A program made the translations under genes and the position numbers. 64,000 nt of DNA from CAUZIB01 sp963663925 (GTDB lineage: Bacteria > Acidobacteriota > Vicinamibacteria > Vicinamibacterales > UBA8438). Every line of letters starts with the position of its first letter. Within the stretch, counting starts at the first letter, position 1. The stretch covers positions 2,914,001 to 2,978,000 of the forward strand of contig OZ250139.1 in the NCBI GenBank assembly GCA_965237405.1. Direction: 5' to 3'. Below are positions 1 through 9,009 of this stretch, piece after piece. The notes beneath the pieces were generated by a model. It was given only the letters and a program-made list of their open reading frames with translations. It had not been told where the DNA came from and did not search any database.

Positions 1-2
1 GG

Positions 3-82
3 CGATCGCTCAAGTACGAGGGCGTCTACCTGTCGGAGTTCGCGACCGGAGAGGTGGACCCCGAAACCTGGCCAGCGGCTTA
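3..82 (+). pseudogene. IS3-family transposase C-terminal remnant, cut by the window edge
   Basis: The only open frame into the window start reads RSLKYEGVYLSEF and ends at a TAA. The RSLKYE-VYL string is the conserved stretch after the last catalytic Glu of IS3-family OrfB transposases. The rest lies outside the window, so it may be an intact IS or a fragment. A second IS3 remnant follows on the opposite strand. Confidence 0.6.
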
Positions 83-102
83 AGTGACATCTCCATCGTG
101 TT

Positions 103-477
103 TCAGGCCGCCGTGCCGAAGCCGGTTGTGCCGAAGTACACCACATCTGGCGTCCGCCGACCAAGTGAACTATGCCGCCGTCGCCCGTTGTAGAACTGAA
201 AATAGCAGGTCAGCCCTGCGCGGAGCGAGGCGGGTGTTTCGTGCGCATGGAGATACACATCCTCGTATTTGACGCTGCGCCAGAGCCGCTCGACGAACAC
301 GTTGTCGACCCAGCGGCCCTTGCCGTCCATGCTGATGGCCACCGCGTGGGTCTTGAGCACCGTCGTAAACGCCTTGGACGTGAACTGGGCGCCTTGGTCC
401 GTATTGAAGATCTCCGGCGGCCCGTAGCGGGGGAGCGCGTCCTTGAGGGTCTCCCGAACAGAGACCGCCATGACCAC
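103..477 (-). pseudogene. IS3-family OrfB transposase, C-terminal half only
   Basis: The reading frame carries the end of an rve integrase core. IFNTDQGAQFTS holds the second catalytic Asp, DNVFVERLWRSVKYEDVYL holds the catalytic Glu, and YNGRRRHSSLGRRTP is the typical IS3 tail. The first catalytic Asp and the N-terminal half are absent, and the sequence upstream on the minus strand does not continue the family in any frame. It is therefore a truncated, inactive copy. Confidence 0.8.
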
Positions 478-690
478 AACCCGGAACGGCCCCGAACCTG
501 ACCCCGCCGATCCACCACGGCGACCGCACCTGTCCCGATCGAGCGCGAAGAACAGCAGGGATCAACGGAGACCAGCGAGCGGGACGAGGAGCTCACGGAG
601 CAGGCGGGCAACTTCGATCACACCTGCGCACCTGCCCGCCAACCCGCACAGCAGCGGCTGACGCGGGGAGAAAACTTCACGTGCGCAGAG

Positions 691-1133
691 CTGGCTATGA
701 CACCTGTTATGTGTCATAGCCAGCCTACCCAATGTGCGTACATTGGGATCTGGCGAAGGGCTCCGCCCCCTCGACCCCCGCACGGAGATTCGGCGCGCCG
801 CGTCGGTTCAGACCCCGCGGTCGATGCGCCCGTCGCCGGGTCGCGCGCGGGCCGGACATGACGGTCCGGCGGTTCGCGACCACGAGGCCGCCGGGGAGCG
901 GCCACCCCGCCGTCCAGCTCGTCAACCGCGTCGGCGACGACTATACGGCGCACGGACACGACCACGACGGCGCGACGGCGGTGGTCGGCGACGAGCCGAT
1001 GCACTTCCGGGAGCGGCGGCCAAGCGCGAGGCACGGCAAGGGGTTCGAAGGGGGATGCATCTCCCCCTCGCCAGATGCGCAATGTGGCACATTGAGTGGG
1101 CTGGCTCATGGCGCCTAACGAGCCATGAGCCAG
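691..1133. mobile_element. Small element with nested palindromes in mirror order at both ends
   Basis: The left end has a 13-bp hairpin (691-703 with 711-723), then an 8-bp hairpin (728-735 with 740-747), then ATCTGGCGA and a GGGCTCCGCCC hairpin. The right end, read on the other strand, has the same order: a 12-bp hairpin with the same CTGGCT start (1101-1112 with 1122-1133), a small AATGT/ACATT hairpin (1080-1094), ATCTGGCGA, and a GGGGGAGATGCATCCCCC hairpin. The two ends are thus imperfect inverted copies about 440 bp apart. The interior is very GC-rich and shows no convincing gene. A MITE-like or recombinase-mobilised element is inferred. Confidence 0.55.
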
Positions 1134-1298
1134 CTCCGACCGCCGGTGTTTCGTCGCCCTTCGACACCAGCGGCACCCTGTTCTGCCTGTCGAGCGGATC
1201 ACCGATCATCACGGCTACGCGGCCGGCCGGTCTGAGCCGGCGCGGGGGCGGCTGGCGATGAAGTCGAGCACTTCGCCCACACGAAACTCCCGAAGAGG

Positions 1299-1313
1299 CT
1301 GTTAATTTAACAG
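1299..1313. promoter_or_regulatory. Palindromic operator upstream of the BlaI-type repressor
   Basis: CTGTTAATTTAACAG is a perfect 15-bp palindrome in an AT-rich patch 60 bp before the blaI-like start codon. BlaI/MecI repressors bind short AT-rich dyads in their own promoter, so autoregulation here is a reasonable inference. A TATGCTATATACAT stretch just after it (1318-1331) could be the -10 region. Confidence 0.5.
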
Positions 1314-1372
1314 CTGGTATGCTATATACATAACATCAAGGCCGGCGGATGAGCGCAGCCGGTTGAACTCTC

Positions 1373-1849
1373 ATGAGCATGGAACCACCGCGGCACAGCC
1401 GGCTGTCGCGTCGCGAGCGACAGATCATGGACATCCTCTTTCGGCTCGGACGCGCCGTGGCCAGCGTCGTCCGGGAGGAGCTCTCCGGCGACCCGAGCTC
1501 GTCGACGGTCCGCACGCAACTCCGTATTCTTGAGCAGAAAGGGCATGTGCGCCACGAGGAGGAGAGGTTGCGGTACGTGTACCGCCCGGTGACCCCTCGT
1601 CGGGCTGCGCGCCGGTCGGCCTTGCGGCATCTCGTGGAGACGTTCTTCGACGGGTCCGCCGAGCAGGCCGTGGCCGCGTTGCTCGGGGGTGAGGCGAGGC
1701 GTCTGACCAGCCAGGAGCTCGACCGGATCGCACGGATCGTTTCCGACGCGAGAGCGGCGGCACGGAGCGCCGTGGAATCCGCCGGCGCGTCAGGCGGCAA
1801 AGGGCCGGACGGAAGCGACGCTCGCTGGGAGCGGGAGGAACCGAGATGA
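1373..1849 (+). CDS. blaI: BlaI/MecI/CopY-family transcriptional repressor
   Basis: The 158-residue protein has the family's winged helix: LSRRERQIMDILFRLGRA, then STVRTQLRILEQKGHVRHEEE as recognition helix and wing, then YVYRPV. The C-terminal dimerisation region (FFDGSAEQAVAALL) matches the length and layout of BlaI proteins. The tail (SGGKGPDGSD) is extended and low in complexity. The stop overlaps the next start by 4 bp (ATGA), giving the usual repressor/M56-sensor pair. Known pairs work by sensor-triggered cleavage of the repressor. Which genes this pair controls beyond itself cannot be seen. The symbol is by family. Confidence 0.9.
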   Translation: MSMEPPRHSRLSRRERQIMDILFRLGRAVASVVREELSGDPSSSTVRTQLRILEQKGHVRHEEERLRYVYRPVTPRRAARRSALRHLVETFFDGSAEQAVAALLGGEARRLTSQELDRIARIVSDARAAARSAVESAGASGGKGPDGSDARWEREEPR

Positions 1850-3264
1850 GCCTGCTGGCCGCGTTGACCATCAAGGTGTCGGCGATCCTGCTCCTGGCGT
1901 TGATCAGTGCCGTCTGTCTGCGCACGAGATCGGCGTCCGCGAGGTGCTGGGTGCTGGCGGTCGGCGTCGCGTCGGCAGCCGTGGCGCCCGCGCTCCACGT
2001 CCTGCCGATTCTGCCGGTGGTGGAGGTGGCTCCGGCAGATGCCGGTGTGCTCGGACCCGCCGTTGCGTCGGCGGCGGTGGCGGCCGTCGCGAGCGACGAC
2101 GTCGTCGGCCGGTTGGCCGTGACGATCTGGCTGGCTGGCGCGGGCGCCAGTGTCGGTGTGCTCCTGGTCGGGCTGGCGAGACTCCGCTGGCTACGGGCGT
2201 CGTCGAGCCGAGTGACGGATGGGCCGTGGCATCGGCTGTGCACGGACCTCGCGCAGACGTGCGGCCTGAAGCGCGGCGTCGACCTCCTGTTTGGTCCGCT
2301 TCCAGGATTCGTGGCGACGTGGGGCTGGCGGCGGCCGGTCGTCATGCTGCCGGCGTCGGCGGCCGAGTGGTCGGCGGACCGGATGCGCGTCGTGTTGCTG
2401 CACGAGCTTGCACACGCGCGACGCGGCGACTGGATGCTGTACGTGGTGGCCGAAGCGTTGCGCTGCGTCTGGTGGTTCAACCCGCTGGCGTGGACGGTCC
2501 GAACACGGCTCCGACGCGAGAGCGAGCACGCGGCGGACGACCTTGTGCTGGCTCAGGGCGTTCCGGCCACCACCTGCGCGATGCATCTCGTCGAGCTTGC
2601 GAGAGAGGTTCGGAAACACCGGCGGACGTGGTTGCCGGCGCCGGCGATGGCGCGTCCGTCACACCTGGAACGGAGGTTGTCCACCATGTTGAATCCCCAC
2701 ACGAATCGGCGCCCGATGACACGCCTCGCTCGATTCGGGAGCCTGGGCGTGCTCGTGCTGGTCGCGATCCTCGTCGCCAGCCTGGAGGTTGCCAGGGCGG
2801 TCGAGCAGGAGCCGCAGACGGAGCCTCCAGGTGCAGTCGTGCGGAGGGTGATGACCATCAACGGCGAGAACGTCAACGAACTCGTCGCGAGGGCCGCCGC
2901 CCTCCAGGAACAACTGGCGACCGTGCTCAGCGAGCTGCAGACCATGCTCAACGGCCCCGACCGCTCGAACGAGCCTGTCCGGATCGGTGGCTACGTGCCT
3001 CCGCCCCGGAAGATCCACGATGTCCCGCCGGTGTATCCCCCCGCGGCGCGGACGGCCGGTGTTCAGGGCCTAGTGATCCTGGAAGCAACCATCGACCCGT
3101 CGGGCGAGGTTGGCGATATTGAGGTTCTGCGGTCCGTCCCGGAGCTCGACGAGGCTGCGATCGCCGCGGTCGAGCAGTGGCGGTACGAGCCCACGCTGGT
3201 CGACGGCGTGGCCGTCCCCGTCCCCATGACGCTGACCATCAGCTTCAGGCTGCCATCACCCTGA
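1846..3264 (+). CDS. BlaR1/MecR1-type M56 metallopeptidase with a TonB-like C-terminal domain
   Basis: The 472-residue membrane protein has N-terminal hydrophobic segments (about residues 5-25, 35-60 and 85-115). The M56 zinc motif HELAH lies near residue 185, with RRESEHAADD supplying the downstream acidic ligand, and another membrane span sits near residue 295-315. In place of the penicillin-binding sensor of BlaR1 it carries a TonB-C-like domain (PPVYPPAARTAG, then EAAIAAVEQWRYEPTL). That arrangement is common in Acidobacteriota and does not imply beta-lactam sensing. It is translationally coupled to the repressor gene. Confidence 0.88.
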   Translation: MSLLAALTIKVSAILLLALISAVCLRTRSASARCWVLAVGVASAAVAPALHVLPILPVVEVAPADAGVLGPAVASAAVAAVASDDVVGRLAVTIWLAGAGASVGVLLVGLARLRWLRASSSRVTDGPWHRLCTDLAQTCGLKRGVDLLFGPLPGFVATWGWRRPVVMLPASAAEWSADRMRVVLLHELAHARRGDWMLYVVAEALRCVWWFNPLAWTVRTRLRRESEHAADDLVLAQGVPATTCAMHLVELAREVRKHRRTWLPAPAMARPSHLERRLSTMLNPHTNRRPMTRLARFGSLGVLVLVAILVASLEVARAVEQEPQTEPPGAVVRRVMTINGENVNELVARAAALQEQLATVLSELQTMLNGPDRSNEPVRIGGYVPPPRKIHDVPPVYPPAARTAGVQGLVILEATIDPSGEVGDIEVLRSVPELDEAAIAAVEQWRYEPTLVDGVAVPVPMTLTISFRLPSP

Positions 3265-3490
3265 GAGAAGTGCGGGACAAGGGCCTCACCTAGACCGGCG
3301 ACGCGTAGAGGTTTTGCCGACCCCACCAGTTCGAGGGCGGTGGGCGCGTTGCCGACGTTCGGTCGCGAGCGCTACGGCCAACGCCTCGCGCACGTCTCGC
3401 GGGGCTTCTGGAGTGGTTCGCTCGGACCATGGGCACGGTGCGGTCCGCGGAGGGCTTCGATGGTCTCGTAGATTCCCGTCTGCTCAGAGC

Positions 3491-3607
3491 TCACAGGATG
3501 AATAGTCCATTCAGCAGGATGAGGAGGTCAAACAGTGTCCAGCCAATGGCCGGCAGCAACAGATCCTTGACAATAATTAGTGCGACGATGGCACCGATTA
3601 CCCACAT
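3491..3607 (-). CDS. Very small membrane protein (38 residues)
   Basis: MWVIGAIVALIIVKDLLLPA begins a nearly wholly hydrophobic 38-residue peptide. GAGGG lies about 6 bases before the ATG. It follows another small membrane protein on the same strand by 23 bases, so the two may be an operon. A longer upstream extension of the frame is Arg-rich and looks non-coding. No family is recognised. Confidence 0.4.
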   Translation of the reverse strand: MWVIGAIVALIIVKDLLLPAIGWTLFDLLILLNGLFIL

Positions 3608-3630
3608 GCGGCCCTCAGGCAGTCTGACGT

Positions 3631-3951
3631 TTAGGACTGAGCGATGAGCATGCTCAGCACCATGATCAACAGGATGGCGACCTGGAACAGCACGCGCATG
3701 CTGGCATCCGGGGCGTCGAGGCCAGGTTCGCGCTCGCGGGTGCGGAGGTGCGTGATGATCGTCCCGAGCACCGACAGCACGACGAATTTCTCGTCCAGCC
3801 AGTCCTGCCAGCTCCATCCATGATACGAGGCCGCACGTGCCAGCCACACGCCCATCAGGACGATCATCACGGTCAAACCACGCAGGGTCGCCAGGGCTCT
3901 CCACGGCTTGCATGCCCATTCGCTGGCCAGGGGCTCCTCGAGGTACGTCAT
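3631..3951 (-). CDS. Small integral membrane protein, function unknown
   Basis: The 106-residue protein has three predicted hydrophobic segments: LTVMIVLMGVWLARA, KFVVLSVLGTIITHL and VLFQVAILLIMVLSMLIA. A charged loop (THLRTREREPG) separates the last two. GAGGAA lies close before the ATG. It forms a likely two-gene unit with the 38-residue membrane peptide downstream. No conserved family is recognised. Confidence 0.55.
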   Translation of the reverse strand: MTYLEEPLASEWACKPWRALATLRGLTVMIVLMGVWLARAASYHGWSWQDWLDEKFVVLSVLGTIITHLRTREREPGLDAPDASMRVLFQVAILLIMVLSMLIAQS

Positions 3952-4091
3952 CGTTCCTCATTCACCAAGCATCGCCAGAGGCCCTAGAAGCCGATGAGGG
4001 GAGTTCCGTGCTTCGTCTTTCGGAATGACCGAGGCGGAAAGACTCTCAGCTTTTCGAGCTCTCCTTTTCCAGTCGGAAGCGCCGTTTGTGA

Positions 4092-4116
4092 CGCCCCGCA
4101 CCATGCATGCGGGGCG
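4092..4116. terminator. GC-rich hairpin after the TM2 gene
   Basis: CGCCCCGCA (4092-4100) pairs with TGCGGGGCG (4108-4116) across a 7-base loop. It lies 15 bases past the stop of the minus-strand TM2 gene. No strong T-run follows on either strand, so intrinsic termination is only possible. Confidence 0.35.
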
Positions 4117-4130
4117 ATTCTCTGTACGGC

Positions 4131-4457
4131 CTAGTCTACCGCACTTCGAATCGCCTTCAGTTTCGTGGCGATGCCTTCAGCCACGGTGGCGTTGTGCTGA
4201 CGCACGCGACCGGGCATCAGGAAGCACTCAATCAGGGCGACGATCGCTGGGATTGACGTCCAGAAGAACAGCAGGTACAGCCCGCCGAGGGACGTCTGTC
4301 CCATATAGAAGTGGTGCCCGCCAGTTCATCCCAGCAAGAGCGCCAAGAGCACCCCGACCGTGACGTTTTTCTGGCGGCCATTCAGTTCCATTTGCAACAG
4401 CATGCGTTCGCTCTCAGTCAGCGACTTCAGCACGAGGGCGTTATCCGTGAGCACCAC
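4131..4457 (-). pseudogene. TM2-domain membrane protein with an in-frame UGA
   Basis: A perfect AAAGGAGGT lies 6 bases before a GTG start. The frame reads through LTESERMLLQMELNGRQKN and VLLALLLG, meets TGA at 4326-4328, then continues in the same frame with TGGHHFYMGQTSLGGLYL and LFFWTSIPAIVALIECFLMP. Together they make a complete TM2 domain (two helices around a G-x-H-x-F-Y motif) of 108 codons. The UGA sits where TM2 proteins often have Trp or Gly, so TGG to TGA is the simplest change. A pseudogene is most likely; read-through cannot be excluded. The IS3 remnant upstream abuts its ribosome-binding site. Confidence 0.7.
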
Positions 4458-4480
4458 GTTGTGACCTCCTTTCCAGAAGC

Positions 4481-4673
4481 CCCAGCGTGGGTACCGGACC
4501 ACGACGTTCATCAGTGCGACGATGACGGCGGCATCCCGCCGACTCGCCGGCACCGGAGGCCGATAGTACGCCGCCCGTGACCGCCTCACGATGTGACACG
4601 CGCGTTGGATGGGCAGCCGATGCGCCGCGGCCAACACCTCAATCGCCTGTCGTTTCGCGGCCGGCGTTACCAC
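4481..4673 (-). pseudogene. IS3-family OrfB, N-terminal fragment
   Basis: The frame begins MVTPAAKRQAIEVLAAAH and reaches VVRYPRWGFWK, the conserved HPRWGFWK-type motif before the integrase core of IS3 OrfB. It then runs straight into the TM2 leader, so all three catalytic residues are missing. It overlaps the end of the OrfA frame by 7 bases, as in intact IS3 elements. Confidence 0.8.
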
Positions 4674-4933
4674 TTTCGGGCCAAGACCTCCTTGATGACG
4701 GCGTTCTCGAGCGCCAGGTCGACGTACATCCGCTTCAGCTTCGCATTCTCACCGTCGAGCTCGCGCCGCCGCTTCACAGCGGACACCGATGCGCCCGCGT
4801 ACTTGCTCCGCCCCTTGAAGAACGTCGTCTTGCTGATCCCATGACGACGCAGCAGATCGGGAATCGGGACGCCCGCTTCGGCGTTTTTCAGAATCCCAAC
4901 GATCTGGCTCTGGCTGAACTTCGACTTCCTCAT
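4667..4933 (-). CDS. IS3-family OrfA (helix-turn-helix transposase subunit)
   Basis: The 88-residue protein starts MRKSKFSQSQIVGILKNAEA, the standard start of HTH_Tnp_1 proteins. The helix-turn-helix (IPDLLRRHGISKTTFF) and the leucine-zipper-like region with LKRMYVDLALENAVIKEVL follow. It looks intact, but its partner OrfB is truncated, so the element is dead on its own. The likely IS end is near 4985, after TCTACTGAGGGGGG. Confidence 0.88.
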   Translation of the reverse strand: MRKSKFSQSQIVGILKNAEAGVPIPDLLRRHGISKTTFFKGRSKYAGASVSAVKRRRELDGENAKLKRMYVDLALENAVIKEVLARKW

Positions 4934-4985
4934 AACCGCTCCTTTGAGCCGGGAGCAGTCTACCTTCGAGTGTCTACTGAGGGGG

Positions 4986-5876
4986 GAAGCTTACGCAGTG
5001 TCCGCCGGGTCCCAGGCCACACCGGCGTCGGCACCCGGCGGGCGCCGTGCGTCTCGCGGCCAGAGGAGCCAGCGGCCGTCCCCGCGTCGGCGCACGCCCG
5101 GATCACGCACGACAGGACAGGCGTCACGGGGGATCATCCATGCTGAGGGCGTCAGCCCGGAGGACGCGCGCCCGATCGCGCAGCGCCTGGGGACACCTGG
5201 ATCCTGTGCGGCCCAGGCGCTCTCACGGCTCGCCCGTTGCGCCATGCACGGCGGCGGCGATCTCCCAGAGGACGTGACGTGCCTGGGCGTGGTGGACGGC
5301 ATCTTGATGGTGATCCACATGACGCGCCGCGAGGGGCGGCGCGTGTCGAAGAAGCCGTCTTTGTACGGGGCTCCGACGCCGGGCGCAATACATGGGACGT
5401 ACAACGACTCGCCCGAGTGACCGTCTAAAGCCGAGTCGCGCTCGCCTCGTCAGCTCGTCCAGCAACGGTTCGAGCGCCGGCCGAATCCGCCGGCTGGTTG
5501 GTGCCGCCCCACTAGCACCCCCAACAGGGCGGTGTCGACCTCGCGGGTCCGCCGCGTGGTATCGCGGCCGGACCAACCCATGCCCTGCACACATGCATGA
5601 TATTCTCTTTGCCCGATCACGTCCCTCGGCTCCTGGGCCGCCGCCCCGCGCCCGTTCCGCCCCCGCACAGACAGGCGGGGGTGACGGAGACCCGCCGGGT
5701 CGGGGGGTCCGGTGCCCCGGGCATCCCCCCCCTCTCGAGAGTCGACCTGGTGAATCGCGAAGCATCCTTTTTTCGCCGGCGGGTGTGTCGCCGGCGGGTG
5801 GCCCCGTCTCCCTCCTGCGCCCCGGCGCCGGCCGGCCGCGTGCGCCCGTCAGCCCGGCGGCCCGTCTCGCCGGGGG
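4986..5876. other. Stretch without a convincing gene
   Basis: A plus-strand frame running to a TGA at 5418-5420 has a protein-like end (LPEDVTCLGVVDGILMVIHM) but no ATG or ribosome-binding site that would start it, so it may be a truncated remnant. From about 5430 the sequence is very GC-rich with short repeats, including two TCGCCGGCGGGTG copies near 5774-5799. Confidence 0.3.
5782..5811 (+). repeat. Left copy of a 30-bp direct repeat around the tyrosine recombinase
   Basis: The sequence GGTGTGTCGCC-N2-CGGGTGGCC-N-CGTCTCC recurs at 7375-7404 with 27 of 30 matching bases by eye. The two copies bracket the recombinase gene and the 18-bp tandem repeats, so they could be element ends or attachment sites. 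Confidence 0.5.
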
Positions 5877-6826
5877 CTACAGGTAGCGCGCGACCGCCCC
5901 GAGTTCCGCGGTGGCCCCGGCGCTGTAGTGCGCGACCATCCGCGCGGTTTTCCACGCTCCGGCGAGCATCACGTCGGTGGTGGACGCGCCGCGCGCGGTG
6001 AGTTCCGAGGCCAGGCCCACGCGCCCGCTGTGGGCGGTCAACCGGCCCGCGAGGCCGGCGGCCTGGGCGGCGGCGGTGAACCGTCGCCCGAGGCTCTGTG
6101 GCGTCAGCCCCCCCAAGACGCGGGCGTGGGGCGCGGCGTCGGCGGGGCGGAGGGCCAGGACCGCGACTGCGGCGCCGGTCTTGAGGTAGCGCACATCGGC
6201 GGCGGTCCCGGCCGGGTCGGTCTTGGAGCGGCGCACGGTGACGAGGATCGCGCCCGCGGTGGTGGCGGGCGCCACGTCGCGCCATTCGAGGGCGGCCGCT
6301 TCGCTGCGGCGCATCCCCCCCTGGAAGAGCACGGCGGCCAGCGCCTTGTCGAGGGCGCCGCGGCGGGTGGCCGTGGCGGCCGATTCGCGGCCCCGGCCCG
6401 TGACGCGGGGGCGGTCGGCGGTGGCGAGGATGGCGGCGAGGCCGTCGGCGCGCAGGGGCGCGGCCTGCCCCCGGCCCCGGTCGGCGCCGTCGCGCCGGAA
6501 GCCGGCCAACACGCGGTCGGTCTGGGGGCCGCGAACGGGGGTCCCGGCCAGCGTGGCGCGGAAGGTGACGCCGGCGACGGCGAGGGCGGCCGTCGCGGGG
6601 GCGCGGCCCTGCTCGAACAGCCACCCGAGGTAGGCGGCCAGTGTGGCGTCGGTGGCGGGCGCGGCGCGGCGCCACGCGTCGAACTGGCGGAGCGCGCGGG
6701 CGTAGGCGGCGCGGGTGTTGGCGCTCAGGGAGTGTTCCGCGAGCTGGCGCGTGGTCGGGGTGGCCCGGACGAGCGCCCCCGGCGCGAGGGCGGGGGCGGT
6801 CAGGCTGGGCGTCGTGTCGTGCCTCA
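5877..6826 (-). CDS. Tyrosine recombinase, very GC-rich
   Basis: Starting at MRHDTTPSL the protein has about 316 residues. An N-terminal SAM-like core-binding domain (SLSANTRAAYARALRQFDAW, a typical XerC/D-like start) is followed by the catalytic domain: the first Arg in FQGGMRRSEAAALEWRDV, then LTAHSGRVGLASEL for the H-x-x-R box, then GAWKTARMVAHYSAGATAE with the nucleophile Tyr. The usual box-III His is replaced by Trp in GAWK, as in many recombinases. Base composition is far richer in GC than its neighbours, suggesting recent acquisition. A 10-bp palindrome spans the start codon, and upstream extension of the frame is Arg/Pro-rich and probably non-coding. Confidence 0.88.
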
Positions 6827-6845
6827 TAACGGCAATTATGAGGCA
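6820..6845. promoter_or_regulatory. Palindrome over the recombinase start codon
   Basis: TGCCTCATAA (6820-6829) and TTATGAGGCA (6836-6845) form a 10-bp inverted repeat with a 6-base spacer. It contains the ATG at 6826-6824. It could be an autoregulatory operator or a core recombination site for the recombinase; the sequence alone does not decide. Confidence 0.45.
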
Positions 6846-7070
6846 TGATATGGGCGGCTGGCAAAGGGGGGGGCGGCGTGTCGCAGGAGACCGATCCCCC
6901 CGCCGGCGACACAACGGGCGGTCACCGTCCGCCGGCCCGACGCCCGGCGCGCGCGGCCCGTGAGGACAGGGCGCCGGTCGCGGGCGACCACGGGACGGCG
7001 GGGGGCGGATCCTCTCCGCGACAGACGGGACGGACTCGCCCGGACGAGACGCCACGATCCCGATCTAGGC

Positions 7071-7139
7071 CACCATCGCAATGCAAGTGACCATCGCAAT
7101 GCAAGTGACCATCGCAATGCAAGTGACCATCGCGATGTC
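7071..7139 (+). repeat. 18-bp tandem repeat, nearly four units
   Basis: Units of GACCATCGCAATGCAAGT start at 7071, 7089 and 7107, and a diverged partial unit starts at 7125. The first unit differs by one base. The array lies between the recombinase promoter and the right 30-bp direct repeat and is not in a convincing gene. Iteron-like protein binding is possible. Confidence 0.85.
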
Positions 7140-7374
7140 TGAGGATCGCCGCATGGCGAACACGCACACGCCGATGATCGGCTGACGGGTGTTCCCGACG
7201 CTGCAGGAGCGCCGCCAGCTGCGGGGCCTGATTGTTTTCGCGCGAACACGCACACATCGCGAGGGGATCCTGACCCCAGGCTGGCGGCGCGGTCAGCGGC
7301 CAGCCGCCGTCCTTGGCCCCGAGATTTACCATCAGCGGCCGGCCCGCATTCTTTTTCAGCCCTGCGACCTGTCC

Positions 7375-7404
7375 GGTGTGTCGCCTTCGGGTGGCCACGT
7401 CTCC
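7375..7404 (+). repeat. Right copy of the 30-bp direct repeat around the tyrosine recombinase
   Basis: It matches 5782-5811 at 27 of 30 positions by eye. It lies 1.6 kb from the left copy and just outside the recombinase and its tandem-repeat array. Confidence 0.5.
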
Positions 7405-7449
7405 ATGCCTGCTCCGGGCTGACGCTGAGGCCCACAGCCCCCTCAAAAC

Positions 7450-7476
7450 TGTTACTAGACGGCACTTCTAGTAACA
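7450..7476. repeat. Palindrome TGTTACTAGA/TCTAGTAACA, possible recombination site
   Basis: A 10-bp inverted repeat with a 7-base spacer (CGGCACT). The 15-mer AAAACTGTTACTAGA at 7445-7459 is repeated exactly at 15996-16010, where it also begins a dyad. The surrounding 7405-7847 stretch holds no gene that I can support. Confidence 0.45.
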
Positions 7477-7847
7477 CATTCGTCTTATGTTCGAGTGATG
7501 GGGGGATGTGGGCTGGGGGGTATCTCCCTGCTGGAGATCATCGAGCCCACAGGCCACACTATCAGCCCGATACCCTCCCATGTTGCACGCCTGTTACATG
7601 CTGACAGGGGCACAGGCCGAGGGGCGGCGTGAGGGCCTCCGCCCCGTGGGGATCGAGGCAGTGCAGCTGCACCGCTGCGTCGGTGCGATCGCCTGCGCTC
7701 ACGCGGCCAGAGACGGGCCGCGAGGACGGACTCCGGTGCGGGTCCCGGTGGCGACCGCGGCGTGGAGAGGAGACGGCTCCTCCTGTCGGCACGAACCGTC
7801 GCGCGGTCCATGGCGGCGCGACGGGTCGTGCAGCCACTTCGAACAGG

Positions 7848-8544
7848 TTATTGATGAACTGAATTTGTTGCCGACCATCCGAACCGTTCAAGCGCCTCGC
7901 CTGCCCCTTCCGGATCATGTGCATGGCCTCGCATCCCTGGATCGTTCGCCGCGCCGCGTGAACGAAAACCCTGCTTGGCCGTCACGCGTCGTTTGATCGC
8001 TCGATGATCCGGCTCCAGCATGTTGTTCACGTATTGGATCGGCTGGTGGCGGCAACGGTGCCGCAGGATGCCTTCCTTGTTCACTCTTGAAATCGCCGCC
8101 CCGGAGAGGCGTGCTTGGTCGGTGTTGATGACGCTGGGCTGAGGATGCGACGGAACAGTCAGCGCCTTACGGAACAGGCGTGTGGCCGCCGCTGCATCGC
8201 GCAAGCCCGAGAGCACGAAGTCGAATCGTGGCGCCGGTGGAATCGATGGCTCGGTAGAGGTAGCACCAACGGCCCTTGACACGAACGTAGGTCTCATCGA
8301 CACGCCAGGACTTCTTGGTTGGCTTGAGATGACGGCGCAGCCGCTCCTCTAGTGCGGGACCGTCGCGCTGGATCCAGCGCCAGATGGTCGTGTGGTCCGC
8401 TTCCAGGCCGCGCTCGCGGAGCAGTTCTTCGACATCGCGGAACGAGAGTGAGTACCGCAGGTACCAGCGCACAGCGCAAAGAATCAGCTCGGGTTCGGTC
8501 TGCCACCCTTTGAAAATCGCCGGGCGAGCGGCCTGCTTCACCAT
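7848..8544 (-). pseudogene. IS6/IS26-family transposase, frameshifted
   Basis: The first frame begins MVKQAARPAIFKGWQTEPEL and carries the conserved VRWYLRYSLSFRDVEELL and the first DDE Asp in KKSWRVDETYVRVKGRW. It must shift near 8225-8240 into a second frame that continues DFVLSGLRDAAAATRLFRKA, then VINTDQ (second Asp) and GILRHRCRHQPIQYVNNMLE with the region before the catalytic Glu. One frameshift is enough to kill the enzyme. The end of the frame at 7848 is close to the expected IS end. Confidence 0.85.
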
Positions 8545-8800
8545 TTCTCCAGACTACCAGCAGGCCTCCCCCCAACGTTGCAACACATCCGTTCGGTCTG
8601 GTCTGCGGAGCCTGGGGCGGACTACTGGTGTATTTGGTTATGCGAGCGGTGGAGTGGCTGGCGAGTCGATGCGCACAGATGAACAGCCGAGCGCAGCCCA
8701 GCAGCCTTCAGCCGGCCGCCGTGGTTGCTAATCCTCCGGTTGCTCGGATGAGACTGGGACTGCGTACGTGAGGCGGAAGGTGACCGTCTTCATCAAGTGA

Positions 8801-9003
8801 TCACTGGGAGACCATGCCGTGCCCCAACTCGATCGTGTAATCCTCTGGGACCCACAGATTATGTTCTGCCCAGTTCGACCGGATGCAGTCGCAGGTAACC
8901 GTGACGGGAAGGGGGCACTTTTTGATCACCTGGATGTTGCGCAGATTGTGGTCGCTGCCCCAGAAGGCCACGATGCCGGCGTCCGTCTCGCAGTCTAGGT
9001 GGT
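8801..9003 (-). pseudogene. C-terminal fragment of an unknown protein, cut by an IS1-like element
   Basis: On the minus strand an open frame without a start reads YHLDCETDAGIVAFWG, then VTVTCDCIRSNWAEHNLWV, ending VSQ and TGA. Composition and residue use look like real coding sequence. It stops being readable at the IS1-like element boundary near 9005, so the N-terminal part has been lost. I do not recognise the family. Confidence 0.5.
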
Positions 9004-9009
9004 AGTGTC

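Noticed and set aside
714..1261. Several long frames on both strands within and next to the palindromic element
   Set aside because: They arise from high GC content; residue use is Arg/Pro/Ala-rich and no motif is visible.
4944..5420. Open plus-strand frame after the IS3 remnant
   Set aside because: It starts inside the IS end and lacks a ribosome-binding site; only its end looks protein-like, so I did not call a gene.
5928..6848. 306-codon plus-strand frame opposite the recombinase
   Set aside because: Gly-rich shadow of the GC-rich recombinase gene.
7071..7139. CRISPR-like array
   Set aside because: Units of 18 bp are directly adjacent without spacers, so it is a tandem repeat.
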